DNA of 64,000 nucleotides. Origin: Plantago ovata. Lineage: Eukaryota > Streptophyta > Magnoliopsida > Lamiales > Plantaginaceae. This document shows, piece by piece, positions 22,019 through 33,104 of the stretch; position 1 is the stretch's first letter; every line of letters starts with the position of its first letter. Below the pieces are notes generated by a model. The model was not told where the DNA came from. It ran no database searches and saw nothing but the letters and a program-made list of their open reading frames with translations. The translations under genes were made by a program, and so were the position numbers. The stretch is from NCBI GenBank assembly GCA_028274465.1, contig CM051456.1, forward strand, positions 42,716,870 to 42,780,869, in the 5' to 3' direction.

Positions 22019-23185
22019 CTGCTGAAGAAGGACAGGTTGTGGCTCAGTCCTCTCAGCATTAACAGTTTCTTCAGCTTCTTGGACTGTTTCTTCAGCAGAC
22101 TTCTTGTCTTGCTCTATTTGAGAAAGCTGTGCGGTTTCAGCAATCTCCCTTGTCTCTGAAATGACAAGTTGAGCAGAAGCATCTTGACCCTTGAGCTCAC
22201 TGCTTGTCATGAAGACATCAATGGATTTGTTGGATGATTCTTCAATCTCCAACTCCATTTGTTTGCTTATTTCTTCCAGTACAAGCTGGACTTTGTCGAT
22301 TGATGTCTTGGGTGAACTTGGGCCAGTATTCTCAACATCACTAGATGCGTCGTTGAATAATGCTTCTTGTGTTTCAGTAACTTCTAGAACTGGAACCATT
22401 GCTGTCTCAGCAACTAGTCGTTCAGCAAGCGGGGTTTCAGCAACTTGATGAGTTGCTTGTTCAGCAACCATCTTTTCAGCAGCATCAGCAAGTGCCGCTT
22501 TTTGCAGATCAACAGCAATGTCACTTGCTGGTTCCAATGTTGGATCATCTAAATTATCTACAATGTAGATATCTGGGACTTGGGCAGGAATTTCATTTCC
22601 ACTGCCTTATGGTCTATTCTCAGTAGAAGTATCAACGTTAAGTTGATTGTTGAAGGATTCCGCAAACACTTCAACATTGCTGACATAGGTTTCAGTAATC
22701 ACCTCTGCAACATCTACTGGCAAATGCGTTTCAGCATTTGTCTGGGAATTGTCTGAGAGGTCTTGGACAGCAGGAACTGACTTGCGGGCCAGTGTTTTCT
22801 TCCTTTTGTTGCTGGTCCGTTTCCTCTTAGGTACGGGGTTTGCTGATGACGCTGCAGTCTGAGTGTCATCATCAGCTTTCCTCTTTTTCTTGTTAGATTT
22901 CTCCAGTTTACTAGAGGCATCTATAGTTGCATTTTCAGCAACGGCTGTTGTACACGTACCTTGTTGATTTTCTACCGCAGTTTCATTTGTGTTACCACCA
23001 CCAACAACAGTTTCATCTCTAAGTTGCTGGTTGGTAACATCTGCAGCTGTTGTATACCTTTCTTGCTGGCTTGTGCTGACAACATTTGCAGTTGTTGTCT
23101 TCTTAGTTTTCTTTCCAGCAATCTTAGGTACATTCTTCTTGTAGAATGATCTTCCCACATTGCATACAGACTTTTTGATTGGCAA

Positions 23186-23951
23186 TGGGTTTCTTAGCTG
23201 AATCCTGAAATGTTCAAGGATGTAGCATATCTTGATTCCATACATAACTGGAAAGGAAGGTGAGACCTTGTTGTCTTCTACCTTTACCTTAAACTTAGTA
23301 ACACAATCAACAAGCCTGTTGAAAATGTACTTAGCCCAGTTAAGTTTCGTTTTATTTTCATGGATATGCATCAGCAATGGCCATCTTCTTAGGCCTACTT
23401 GGTCAATTCCTCCAACTTGGGAGTCAAGAACTTTTATTAGTAGCAGAGCTACTAGACCAAGTGAATGGCAAGATGCTTTCTCTTAACGTGCTTTGTCCAA
23501 GTCACGGGAGCAATCTCGCCTTCTTCATTTTTCCCTCATTTCTGACGTCACTGTAGAAAGCTTCAATTTCTTCGTCAGTGGCAGTGACGTCATCTTCAGT
23601 TTCAGTGGTTGGAATCTGAAATATCTCCGCTAAATCAGTCCATTTCAGGACGATTTGCGTGTTCTGAACTGTAGTAAAGAGCACTTTTTCAGTGACTGCC
23701 TTTACTATCAGTAAGGGACTGGATTTCTGCATTGTTTGTAAGAATTTCATAGTGTCTATCAGGCTCACCTGCTTAGTAGACGAGCAGAATAAAGGTCATG
23801 AGGCGCTTGTTACTGTGATAAGCTCAGCGCCTCTTCTTCGCTTCGTCAAGTCGTGTTCATAAAATACCTAATTTGACGTTTCCATTTGCAAAACTCCCCA
23901 TTGCATCAACTCCTCACACTTGCAGTGTCAAGATATGACGAGGCATAGGTT
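23186..23951 (-). repeat. Left copy of a duplicated ORF3 segment next to the gap
   Basis: This segment, at the end of the left contig, repeats 24052-24807 almost base for base, with scattered indels that increase towards the gap. It is most likely the same locus assembled twice. Confidence 0.85.
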
Positions 23952-24051
23952 NNNNNNNNNNNNNNNNNNNNNNNNNNNNNNNNNNNNNNNNNNNNNNNNN
24001 NNNNNNNNNNNNNNNNNNNNNNNNNNNNNNNNNNNNNNNNNNNNNNNNNNN
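23952..24051. other. Assembly gap of exactly 100 N
   Basis: One hundred consecutive N, the usual placeholder for unknown size. Because the two flanks repeat the same 0.76 kb, the true gap is probably negative (an overlap). Peptides read across it are meaningless. Confidence 0.95.
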
Positions 24052-24807
24052 TGGGTTTCTTCGCTGAATCCTGACAATGTTCAAGGATGTAGCATATCTT
24101 GATTCCATACATAACTGGAAAGGAAGGTGAGACCTTGTTGTCTTCTACCTTTACCTTAAACTTAGTAACACAATCAACAAGCCTGTTGAAAATGTACTTA
24201 GCCCAGTTAAGTTCCGTTTTATTTTCATGGATATGCATCAGCAATGGCCATCTTCTCAGGCCTACTTGTCAATTCCTCCAACTTGGGAGTCAAAACTTTT
24301 ATTAGTAGCAGAGCTACTAGACCAGTGAGTGGCAGATGCTTTCTCTTACGTGCTTTGTCCAAGTCACGGGAGCATCTCGCCTTTCTTCATTTTCTCGTTT
24401 CTGACGTCACTGTAGAAAGCTTCAATTTCTTCGTCAGTGGCAGTGACGTCATCTTCAGTTCCAGTGGTTGAATCTGAAATATCTCCGCTAAATCAGTCCA
24501 TTTCAGGACGATTTGCGTGTTCTGAACTGTAGTAAAGATCACTTTTTCAGTGACTCCTTTACTATCAGTAAGGGACTGGATTTCTGCATTGTTGTAGAAT
24601 TCCATAGTGTCATCATGCTCACCTGCTTAGTGCGAGCAGATATAAAGTTCATGAGGCCTTGTTGCTTGATAAGCTCAAGCGCCTCTTCATTCTCGTCGTC
24701 AAGTTCTTGTTCATAAAAGTACCTAATGTACTTTTCTTTTGCAAAACCTCCCCATTGCATCAACATCTCACACTTTGCAGTGTCAAGATATGACGGAGGC
24801 ATAGGTT
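24052..24807 (-). repeat. Right copy of the duplicated ORF3 segment next to the gap
   Basis: It is the counterpart of 23186-23951. The part nearest the ATG (24500-24943) aligns well with Sire-2 ORF3, so this copy is probably the better version. Confidence 0.85.
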
Positions 24808-25460
24808 TTTCAGATATGCGGTCGTTTTTCAACACAACTTTCGTTGTGTTTGTAGCCGGAGTAGTCACCGGAGCAGTGCGTGTTTCAGCACTGTCAACCT
24901 TTGACGACTTTGAGGACTTAGAAGACTGTCTCTTGGGAGCCATTTCTTTTATAGAGCAAGAAAATGTGTACGAAAGAGATAGTTTGCTTTTTGACCGGAG
25001 GTACAGTAGATTCAGGCTAAAATTTGCAGAGAAAGGAAATGTGAGTTAAAGAATTTTGTCATTTCTCTAACTCCTTCTTTATATAGTGTCTCTGGTGTGT
25101 GAGAAACTCAATCGATTTGAGCTCTCAGCAAGGGTAAAACAGAGAAACACAGGCGTTAGTGGAGCCTTTGCATTAATGCGTAGTGGCCCACTAACTTGAA
25201 ACCGTCAGAGCACTCTCTCTCTTTGTTTTATTAACCGTTAGATTAGTAACTCCTTTTAATCAATGGCCACGATTGAATTTCATGTCATGATTATTACGAG
25301 TTTATCTGTGCCGATTAACGTCACAAATTGATTTTACCGAGTTTTAAGGGAATAGATTGCTTGCTGAAATAGACAAGAATCTTTTCAGCGAGTTTGAATT
25401 ATCAACCTAGATACTTGCTGAAAGTTCCCCCTTACTCAGATATCTCATATTTTCTTAAGT

Positions 25461-25757
25461 TTAAAAGATATTTCTGATTTCCCGTATCAGTAAATTCTTT
25501 GTACTTGAGATATCCTTTGGTAAAATATGAGAGATGAGCTTAGCTCTTTTTTGAGTTCCTGTCTCAGAATATTCCCTTGATACTAGAATACCTGTTTCAG
25601 TATCTTTGATTGTCTGAATGTCTGCTTCAGCAATCCTTAAGCTCTTTCTCTTACTAAGTGCCTGTCTCAGCAAGTTATCAAGTTTCCTAACAAATACCCG
25701 TTTTGAAGGAATTACTTGCTGAATGCCTGTTTCAGCAAACATGTAGTGACCTATCAT
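25461..25757 (-). CDS. Possible small ORF with ETGIQ repeats (Sire-1)
   Basis: ATG at 25757, 98 codons, starting MIGHYMFAETGIQQ, parallel to 12066-11794 in Sire-2. Later units read AEADIQ, TETGIL and SETGTQ, so the peptide motif is not strictly kept. Coding status is doubtful. Confidence 0.3.
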   Translation of the reverse strand: MIGHYMFAETGIQQVIPSKRVFVRKLDNLLRQALSKRKSLRIAEADIQTIKDTETGILVSREYSETGTQKRAKLISHILPKDISSTKNLLIREIRNIF

Positions 25758-25826
25758 TTCCTAGAAGAAATCAGTGAATGAGTCTTTTAAACAAGAATAC
25801 TTTGGCTTGCTGAATACCTGTTTCAG
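25474..25826 (-). repeat. Array of seven 17-bp CTGA...TCAG units, Sire-1
   Basis: Units start at 25474, 25551, 25584, 25614, 25654, 25719 and 25810. Number, order and spacing match Sire-2 and Sire-5. Point changes are present in single units, e.g. TAGAATACC at the third. Confidence 0.8.
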
Positions 25827-25849
25827 CATTCTGCCAGATGTATCCTTTA

Positions 25850-28800
25850 TTAAGGTAGTTCAATCAATCCAAGGTTATACCTTAACATTGCGAACCTATT
25901 ATCCTGTAGGGGCTTGGTAAAGATGTCAGCAAGCTGATCATCAGTGCCTACTTTCACAACCTCAATATCTCCTTTTTCCACATGATCTCTAATGAAATGA
26001 TGTCTAATATCAATGTGCTTAGTCCTTGAGTGAAACTTAGAATTTTGCGTGATTGCAATAGCACTTGTATTATCACAAAAGATTGGTGTTTTCTTTGCAA
26101 AAACACCATAATCTCTTAATTGTTGCTGAATCCATAGGATTTGAGCTGTGCAACAACCAACTGCAATGTATTCAGATTCAGTAGATGAATTGGCAACAGA
26201 GGTTTGCTTCTTGCTGAACCATGATATTAATCTAGTACCCAAAAACTGACAAGTTCCAGAGGTACTTTTTCTATCAAGAGTTGATCCTCCATGATCAGCA
26301 TCAGAATAACCAACCAATTCAAGTCCAGAATCTTTAGGATACCATAATCCATCATTGACTGTACCTTTAACATATTTCAGTATCTTGATTGCCTTTTTGT
26401 AGTGTGATTCTCTTGGATCAGATTGAAATCTTGCACACAGACAAACAGCATACTGAATGTCAGGTCTACTTGCTGTTAGATACAACAAGGAACCAATGAG
26501 CTTCCTATACTTGTGTTCTTCAACACTTTTATCTTCCTTAGTATAGCCCAATTTGGTACCAACACTCATAGGGATCTTTTCAGGTTTCTCATCCTCTTTG
26601 ATCCTAAACTTTATGAGCATTTCTTTCGCATACTTTGCTTGATTTATGAATATTCCATCTTTGAGTTGATTGAGTTGCAATCCTAGGAAATAATTCAATT
26701 TTCCCATCATACTCATTTCAAACTTATTTGTCATGAGTTTGGCAAAATCATCACAAAGTTGCTTGTCCTTAGATCCAAAAATTATGTCATCCACATAAAT
26801 TTGAACTAAGAGTATTTTACCATCATGGTTCATGGTAAATAAGGTTTTGTCAACTTCACCTTTCTTGAAACCATTTTCCAGCAAGAACTTAGCCAAGGTA
26901 TCATACCATGCTCTTGGTGCTTGCTTTAGACCATATACAGCTTTCTGAAGCTTGTATACCATCTTGATTTCTAAGGGAAGTTCAAAGCCAGGGGGTTGTT
27001 CTAGGTAGACTTCTTCAGCAAGTTCACCATTCGAGAATGCACTTTTAACATCCATTTGGTAAACGATGAAGTCATTGTGAGCAGCAAAGGCCAAGAAAAG
27101 CCTAATTGCATCCAATCTTGCAACTGGTGCATAAGACTCATCATAGTCCAATCCTTCAGTTTTACAGTAACCTTGAGCAACTAAACGTGCTTTATTTCTT
27201 GTTACTTCACCAGACTCGCTCTGCTTGTTTCTGAACACCCACTTTGTACCAATAGCTTTCTTGTCTTCAGCAAGTGGCACAAGTTTCCAGACTTTGTTTC
27301 TTTCAAATTGATCCAGTTCTTCTTGCATTGCCTTTATCCATTCAGAATGCTTTAAAGCTTCTTCTATGGTTTTAGGTTCAATCTCTGAAACAAAGCAAGA
27401 GAACAATGATTCTACTTCTACGACAATTGCTTCTTCAGCAAGTCCATGAGTAGCTTTGGATCTAGTCACTTGGCGTTTATTAATATCGTCAATCATATCC
27501 GTAGAGGGATGATCTCTAATCCATTTATTAACAGGTTTTCTGTTTGTTGGATCAGGATATGTTTGCTCATCAGCATGTGACTCTTCAGTATGTACTTGTT
27601 CAGTACTACTGGGAATTTGTGTCTCTGCTGAGATTCGTTCATCAGCAACTACTTGTTCAGCATTACTCGATTGAGGTAGTTCATCAGCAGACACTGGAGA
27701 TTGCGTAATTTGAGCAACTTCCGGAGCAACCGCGTCTTTTGCTGCACATTCTTTGTCGTGAACTATATTTATCTTGTCATGACTAGGGGGAGGAGAGTCA
27801 TTGTCAGAATCATCATTTAGTTCAATTGACTTGATTTGCCTAGCATCAGATTCAGTTCTTTGCTCATGTATGATTAGCTTTTTCATACATTCTGATATTT
27901 CTTCTTCAGCAGGAACTCCTTGTGACTTTTCGTAGAATACAACATGCACTGATTCTTCAATCTTTTGTGCCTTTTTGTTGTAAACTCTATAAGCTTTACT
28001 ATGCAAGGAGTAGCCGAGAAATATCGCTTCGTCTGCATTTGGTTGAAATGTTCTTAGGTATTCTCTACCATTGTTAAGAACGAAACACTTGCAACCAAAT
28101 ACTCTTAGATGAGTGATGTTAGGAGGTCTTCCAACAAACAATTCATAAGGAGTTTTGTTGTATTCCTTAGTAATCAAACATCTGTTTTGAGTATAACAGG
28201 AGGTATTAATCGCTTCAACCCAATAAGCCTCACTTATCTCAGTGTCAGCAAGTATTGTTCTTGCGGCTTCTTTCAGGGTACGATTCTTCCGTTCAACAAC
28301 ACCGTTTTGTTGTGGTGTTCTTACTGAGGATAACTGATGTTGTATTCCTTTTGAGGTACAATATTCAGTTATGTACTGGTTTACAAATTCAGTACCATGG
28401 TCTTTCCTTATGACTTTTACCTTGTCATTTTTCATGACTTCAAGCTTATTCAGCAAGTTAGGTATTTCAGTCTTGGTTTCAGATTTGTGCTTGATGAATA
28501 CTACCCAAGTGAATCTTGAATAGTCATCTACCACGACTAGACCATACTTCTTACCAGCATAGCTTGTTGAAGAAGATTCAAACAAGTCCATGTGCAAGAG
28601 TTGTAAAGGTTTTGTAGTTGACGGTACTGCCTTGTTCTTGAAAGAAGATTTGGTTTGCTTTCCTTGCTGACATGCATTGCAAACACCATCCTTCTTAAAA
28701 GTAACCCTAGGTAATCCAACTACAAGTGCCTTTTTAGACAGCTTATTCAGCGTCTTGAAGTTTAGATGACTTGTTCGTTTATGCCATAACCATGCTTTTT

Positions 28801-29056
28801 CAGCAAGGCAATCATGATCTGAGACAAGGCATTTTTCAACAATTGTTGAAGACCAATCAACGGTGTACAAGCCTCCTGATCTTTTTGCAATCATTATTAC
28901 CTTTTTAGTCTCGAAATCTATAAGTTTACATTCATCACTTTTGATTTTGATGAAGTATCCTTTGTCAGCAAACTGACTCATGCTGAAAAGGTTAAACTTA
29001 AGATTTTTGACATAAAGAACTCCAGAAATGGTTATGCATCCCAACTTCACATCCAA
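25850..29056 (-). CDS. Integrase-RT-RNase H polyprotein of Sire-1, open but lacking protease
   Basis: A 1,068-codon frame without stops, ending GLIELP. The first codon shown is TTG, not ATG, because the frame begins at a deletion junction. Residue numbers are counted from there. Integrase zinc finger H92, H97, C126, C129; catalytic acids D157 (HMDLFE), D219 (KDHGTEF) and E255 (GVVERKNR), with 35 residues between the last two as in DD35E enzymes. An acidic linker lies at about 400-520. RT has [30 protein letters not shown] and YVDD at 754-757. RNase H has SDADHGG (about 918), SSTESEYIA (about 957) and CDNTSAI (about 994). Motifs fit the SIRE/Maximus lineage. The protease and gag end are deleted, so a normal gag-pol precursor could not be processed in cis. 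Confidence 0.92.
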   Translation of the reverse strand: MDVKLGCITISGVLYVKNLKFNLFSMSQFADKGYFIKIKSDECKLIDFETKKVIMIAKRSGGLYTVDWSSTIVEKCLVSDHDCLAEKAWLWHKRTSHLNFKTLNKLSKKALVVGLPRVTFKKDGVCNACQQGKQTKSSFKNKAVPSTTKPLQLLHMDLFESSSTSYAGKKYGLVVVDDYSRFTWVVFIKHKSETKTEIPNLLNKLEVMKNDKVKVIRKDHGTEFVNQYITEYCTSKGIQHQLSSVRTPQQNGVVERKNRTLKEAARTILADTEISEAYWVEAINTSCYTQNRCLITKEYNKTPYELFVGRPPNITHLRVFGCKCFVLNNGREYLRTFQPNADEAIFLGYSLHSKAYRVYNKKAQKIEESVHVVFYEKSQGVPAEEEISECMKKLIIHEQRTESDARQIKSIELNDDSDNDSPPPSHDKINIVHDKECAAKDAVAPEVAQITQSPVSADELPQSSNAEQVVADERISAETQIPSSTEQVHTEESHADEQTYPDPTNRKPVNKWIRDHPSTDMIDDINKRQVTRSKATHGLAEEAIVVEVESLFSCFVSEIEPKTIEEALKHSEWIKAMQEELDQFERNKVWKLVPLAEDKKAIGTKWVFRNKQSESGEVTRNKARLVAQGYCKTEGLDYDESYAPVARLDAIRLFLAFAAHNDFIVYQMDVKSAFSNGELAEEVYLEQPPGFELPLEIKMVYKLQKAVYGLKQAPRAWYDTLAKFLLENGFKKGEVDKTLFTMNHDGKILLVQIYVDDIIFGSKDKQLCDDFAKLMTNKFEMSMMGKLNYFLGLQLNQLKDGIFINQAKYAKEMLIKFRIKEDEKPEKIPMSVGTKLGYTKEDKSVEEHKYRKLIGSLLYLTASRPDIQYAVCLCARFQSDPRESHYKKAIKILKYVKGTVNDGLWYPKDSGLELVGYSDADHGGSTLDRKSTSGTCQFLGTRLISWFSKKQTSVANSSTESEYIAVGCCTAQILWIQQQLRDYGVFAKKTPIFCDNTSAIAITQNSKFHSRTKHIDIRHHFIRDHVEKGDIEVVKVGTDDQLADIFTKPLQDNRFAMLRYNLGLIELP

Positions 29057-29111
29057 ATTGTAGTTTCTCTTGCTGTCTGCTCAGAGTTTTCTCAAATCTT
29101 TCGATTTCTCC

Positions 29112-29966
29112 TTAAATCTTGTCAAGGTCAATCTCGTCTTCACTTTCTGAGTCTGAGTCAGAGGTAGGTTTGTTTACCTGACCGGCCATGAGGCAGAATT
29201 CGTAGTGTGACACATCTGGATAAGCTTCCATAGCTATTCCACAAACTTCTTTGCCAATCTCCACGTCTAGAGTGGCTTCTTCATCGTCGGTGTCTGAACT
29301 TTCATCCTCACTGTCTTCGGAGCTAGTATCAATACACAATGCATCGATTTTTGCTTGAAGCTTCTTCTTTTCTTCAGCAATAAAAGCTCTTTTGAACTTC
29401 TTCTTCTTTTCAGCAGATTTGCCTTTCAGCAATGGGCAATTAGCTTTGAAGTGTCCAGGCTTTTTGCAGTAAAAGCATAGATCATTTCCAACTGCTGGTT
29501 CTTCTGATGAAGTAGCTTGCTGAGCTTGCTTGTTCAGCGAGCCAGTCTCATTCTTGTACTTATGGTAGTTGTTACCAAGATGCTTTTTCAGCTTCTCTTT
29601 TTCTTTACGCCTTTCAAGTTCCTTTGCAGTCATAGCACCCCACAGTTTGCACTGTATGGTATCTGGAGTTGATCGAATGATGATATTTCTTGCTTGGCCA
29701 TCAAGACGGAATCCCTTAGCTTCGTCAGAAGTCCATTCCTCTCTTGGTTTTGGCACAACCGTATCTGATGGTTCGCCTACAATAGTTTCCTTTCCAGCTT
29801 CAGTGGTCTTGTGAGGGAAACTCCTTTCAACCTTAGTGATCTTGATAGGTCCATCATTAATGACGGTGACCATCTCATCACTAATGGCCTCAAGATGTAG
29901 CATCATGTTGTTTCGCCATTTCTCGTAATTTTCCAGCTTCAGCAAGGGAGCATCTCCTAAAGACAT
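29112..29966 (-). pseudogene. gag of Sire-1 with internal deletion and premature stop
   Basis: ATG at 29966, MSLGDAPLLKLENYEKW, a SIRE-type gag start. Relative to Sire-2 about 158 codons of the capsid region are missing between LWGAMTAKE and LERRKEKEK. The Sire-2 sequence has TTCCTTAG at both ends of the lost interval (40935 and 41409), so a short-homology deletion is likely. The zinc knuckle CFYCKKPGHFKANC is intact at 29436-29477. An acidic region follows, then CAA has become TAA after DLDKI. Another deletion of about 1.2 kb (Sire-2 equivalent about 39163-40373) joins the coiled-coil part to the protease end, removing the DSG active site. Confidence 0.85.
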
Positions 29967-30064
29967 CCTGTCAGCAAAACACTACCAAACTGATCAAGTG
30001 AGAGTGATTTACGGAAAGCACCTAAGGGGATCTAGGTTCAGTGCTGATGGTTAAAGAACCTCCA

Positions 30065-30076
30065 GTTCTGATACCA
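30065..30076 (-). other. Initiator tRNA-Met primer site of Sire-1
   Basis: On the minus strand TGGTATCAGAAC, two bases after the LTR. Sire-2 has the canonical TGGTATCAGAGC, so this copy carries one change. Copia elements typically use this primer. Confidence 0.85.
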
Positions 30077-30983
30077 CTTGTTGGTCCCTTTAAACAACAA
30101 GAAAAGACTAGGGGGGGGGGGGGTTGAATAGTCTTTTCAAACTTTCGTCGTTTAAAACTTTCTCAGCAAGTGCTTATTACTTTTCAGTAATGTGTTTGCT
30201 GATACTTAACTTTCTCAGCAAGCGTAAGTTACTTTTCAGTAGCTAGGTTTGCTGATACTTAAAATCAGAGAGCGGAAGTCTTTGATACAATAAGTGCTCT
30301 TTCAGTAAGTAAAGGTTTCAGCAAGTGATGTGAGTGACTGTGTACAGACAGATATGATTTGCTGAAAACTAAGTACAGTAAGTAAATCACACAAACACTT
30401 TTATAGTGGTATCTGAGAGTGGCGTAATCTCTCAACTAATCAATTTTGTCCTTTCTAGGACTGAATCCACTAAGATATGATTGAGGTTCCTTACAATCTC
30501 CTATCTAGAGCGATTCAAACAGAAACCAAAGCACACTTGCTTCGTCTCAAACCTAATCTAGAGAACGCAACCTTGTTCTCCACCAAACTTGGTACTTTTA
30601 ATCAGCAAAACTATGCTCGATTAAGTTCCCCCTGAATATCACGCCTGAAAGGGTGTATTTTCAGTTAGAGAGTTTTGGGGTGAGATAACTTAATTATAAC
30701 TTATTCAGTTACAACAAGTAATCTAAGAAACACAACTTTGAATACTTTGCAGTAAACAAGTTTGATTGTTTCTGGTGTCAAGACTTGTTCTTGTTCGAAA
30801 TAAAGAACACTTAACTAATTTCTTAGCCGAGTTTGTTCTACTTCTTCACAAGTAGCTTTTTCAAGCTTTAAGTTTTGGAACGGATCAATGGCAGTATAGA
30901 GAGTTTGAAGGTATGTGAGTTTAAGCACAAGTGAGAGTATGATCACGTTGTTGACACACTTCAACTCTTTGCCGGATGACCTC

Positions 30984-30991
30984 TATTTATA
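30984..30991 (-). promoter_or_regulatory. TATA box in Sire-1 5' LTR
   Basis: TATAAATA on the minus strand, intact in the 5' LTR that would drive transcription, whereas the 3' LTR copy has lost it. Confidence 0.6.
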
Positions 30992-31469
30992 GTGCAAGTA
31001 AGGAGCCGTTTGAATTTCAAATCCTAAGGCTTTTGTTCCTTAACATGTCACTATCTTGCTTTTGTACTTTCAACAGCGTCCTTGTTTGTCTTCTAGTCTT
31101 CATGTCCTTCGCGTGCATGCTTTGCATTTAATGCATATTTGAATAAAATTCAAACAGTAACATTGGAGCGCAAATACAAGTACTTTCAGCAAGATGTCAC
31201 ATATGTTCCATCAGCAAGTGGTCAGTCTCAGTTTCAGCAAGCACAACCTACTCTGTCTTTCAGATTTTCACTTATGCAATGTTGTTGCTGAAGTTTCCAC
31301 TTTCTGAGCAACACGTGCCTTTGTAGATACCAGTATTCAGAAATCTTCTATTCTTTAGATCTTCAAATTCTTCAAGTCTTCAGATCTTCGATAATCTTCA
31401 AGATTCTAAGCGGTTTCTAAATGCTTCAATAGTTTGTTTGTAAAAACAAAGTACATCGTCAACAAATGC

Positions 31470-31620
31470 TTAAATAGGTTATTTTCTTTTCAGAAAATAA
31501 GATACATCATAAGTTAAAGCTTCAATAAGTTATTTTCTTTTCAGAAAATAAAATACATCATAAACTAAAGCTTCAATAAGTTATTTTCTTTTCAGAAAAT
31601 AAGATACATCATAAGTGGTA
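31470..31620 (-). repeat. Threefold 51-bp tandem repeat in Sire-1 5' LTR U3
   Basis: Same three units as in the 3' LTR, so the expansion existed before this copy inserted. Confidence 0.9.
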
Positions 31621-31782
31621 AAAACCAACCTATCTAGCACCTAATCTAAGTCTTCGGCAAACGTTCCTCTTTTACAATGTCCTTAAAATTCTAAATTCCT
31701 ATGTACCTTTAGAGTACTAGTTACTGGACTTTCCTTAATTTAGCATGGTTACTTGCTCATCAAAATTACAAGTTTCCTAACA

Positions 31783-32849
31783 GAGAACTTGCAAAAGATG
31801 GTTTGTCACAAGACGGTGGGAGTCCTCGAGGTGGATTTTGGAGAAGAGGATACCGTAACAATCAAGGATATGCACCGGCTAACCAAACTTATGGCCCTAA
31901 CCAATACCGTAGTAGGCTAAACTATGGTAATGATCACTGCGAAAACCCCGCTCCGAAAGAGCCACCAAATTCGAAGTCGGCTCAACTGATGGAGAACTTG
32001 CAGAAGATGGTTGATCACACACAAACTTTTCTCAAACGTTATGAAGAAGATTCTGAGAAAACTAGGGCAAGACTTGATAGGTTGGAAGAGAGCACTAGGC
32101 TTGCCCAACAAAAGATGCAAGAGTTGATCGACCGAGGAGCAAGTAGGGAACAAGGCAAGCTGCCTATCAACACTGAGAAGTCGATGTCCATTACCTTGGC
32201 TGGTGACCTACCTGTCGAAATCACCATCAAGAAGGTTGCTAAGTGCGAGTGTTTCAAGAAGGAAGAACCTCCACAGGCTAAGGAAGAAGAGAAGGACGTT
32301 AGTTCCGACGAGAGTGAAGAGGAGCAAGAGGATCCCGAGCCAGTCCCTCAAAGTTTCGATACTAAGGTTGGGATTGGTGAGCTTGAAGATGTCCGTGCCA
32401 CACTAGACACGGGATCCTACTCTAATGTGCTCCCTTTGAATGTGTTCGAGAAGAGTAGCCTTGGGAAACTATCTGAGCATAAGGCTATTGTGCAACTGGC
32501 GGATGGATCCTTTGTGAGACCCGAAGGCGTTGTGAAGAATGTATTGGTCAAGATTGGTGAAACTTCTGTATACACCAATTTTGTAGTTATGCCGGCGTCT
32601 ACACCTGGGACGGGGGATGTCATTCTCTTGGGGAGAACGTTCTTGACTAAGCTACGCTCCGTGATGGACATCTACCGAAGGACTTGCACTATAGAGGTAG
32701 ATGGCAAGCGACATGTGTTGCGAGCCATATCTGATCAGCCTGATACTTCTCACACTACTCACTACTGTGGTCTTGCAGCCTATGTTCATTCTTATTCACA
32801 GGTTCGTGGCATGAAGAGGAAGTCTAGTACCCTAAAAAAGAAGAGCTAG
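31783..32849 (+). pseudogene. gag end and protease of Ath-2
   Basis: Continues gag after Sire-1. The first 20 bases finish the interrupted unit (ENLQKMV). Then a second copy of the linker begins (SQDGGSPRGGFWRRG) in a different frame, followed by YGPNQYRSRLNYGN, coiled coil (MENLQKM to MQELIDRG) and an acidic stretch. The aspartic protease has the active-site motif DTGSYS in ATLDTGSYSNVLPL, and the ILLGRTFL box follows. In retrotransposons this enzyme cuts the gag-pol precursor. The frame then ends in KRKSSTLKKKS and TAG at 32847-32849. RT does not follow. The 31803 'start' is TTG, so this is no separate gene. Confidence 0.87.
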
Positions 32850-33104
32850 GCGCAGACAGGAGTCGAGTCAAAGACTTTAAACAATGGCGCTATCCGGGAG
32901 GCAACCCGGAGTTTTTATCGCTTTCTTTACCGCTTTCCTGCATGCATTCGTACTTGAACAATTTGCTTTTCATATGTGAATTTGTTCGTCTCTGTGTCGT
33001 ATGTGCTTATGTTATGTTTGAGGGAGATTTTTCGAGTGGTTTTGTGAGAAAAATGGTTTTCGGGGACTTAAAAACCGCATTTTTTTCGAAAAGTTCGTCT
33101 CCCC

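Larger units (their letters stand above)
18836..24943 (-). pseudogene. ORF3 of Sire-1, complete span with stops and an assembly gap
   Basis: ATG at 24943 (MAPKRQSSKSSKSSK), end at 18836 (EILRKSSGRA). Subtracting the probable false duplication and three exitrons gives about 1,670 codons. Domains in order: basic S/T-rich start, N-terminal globular domain, nuclear-localisation-like KKKRK and PKRKR clusters, VAE/Q-rich region, exitrons (21650-22018), SVSNWQRYRRMDF block and D/E run. Then come coiled coil, an RRRRQRQEEKR basic segment and a conserved C-terminus with WIELKVER and a final helical part. Stops are TAG replacing Gln at about 21876 and TAG replacing Trp at 19424 and about 19031, all explained by C-to-T changes on one strand. 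The sequence near 23186-24807 has extra indels, probably from low-quality contig ends. Location suggests the env-like slot of SIRE elements; composition suggests a nuclear or nucleic-acid-related protein. Role unknown. Confidence 0.8.
24944..25849 (-). other. Spacer between pol and ORF3 of Sire-1
   Basis: Same composition as the Sire-2 spacer. It has the seven-unit array (25474-25826), a GGGGGAAC-type purine stretch near 25425-25432 on the minus strand, and dispersed TTGCTGAA motifs. No conventional gene is visible. Confidence 0.6.
16874..31782 (-). mobile_element. Sire-1: full-length SIRE-like Ty1/copia element (14.9 kb)
   Basis: Both LTRs are present (3' LTR 16874-18571, 5' LTR 30079-31782), with TSD GAGAA at 16869-16873 and 31783-31787. 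Minus-strand order is 5' LTR, iMet primer site, gag, integrase-RT-RNase H, spacer, ORF3, polypurine tract, 3' LTR. Two internal deletions remove the middle of gag and the gag-end plus protease. It is the innermost large insertion on this branch of the nest. By eye the LTRs differ at roughly 30 positions, many of them transitions. Confidence 0.95.
30079..31782 (-). repeat. 5' LTR of Sire-1 (about 1,704 bp)
   Basis: Runs TGTTGGTCCC to TTCCTAACA on the plus strand. It includes a long G-run near 30111-30123, the TATTTATA box (TATAAATA on the minus strand, 30984-30991) and three 51-bp units starting at 31479, 31530 and 31581. It is followed by the GAGAA duplication. Confidence 0.95.

Noticed and set aside
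23906-24244. Proteins containing runs of X
   Set aside because: They read across the 100-N gap and have no biological meaning.
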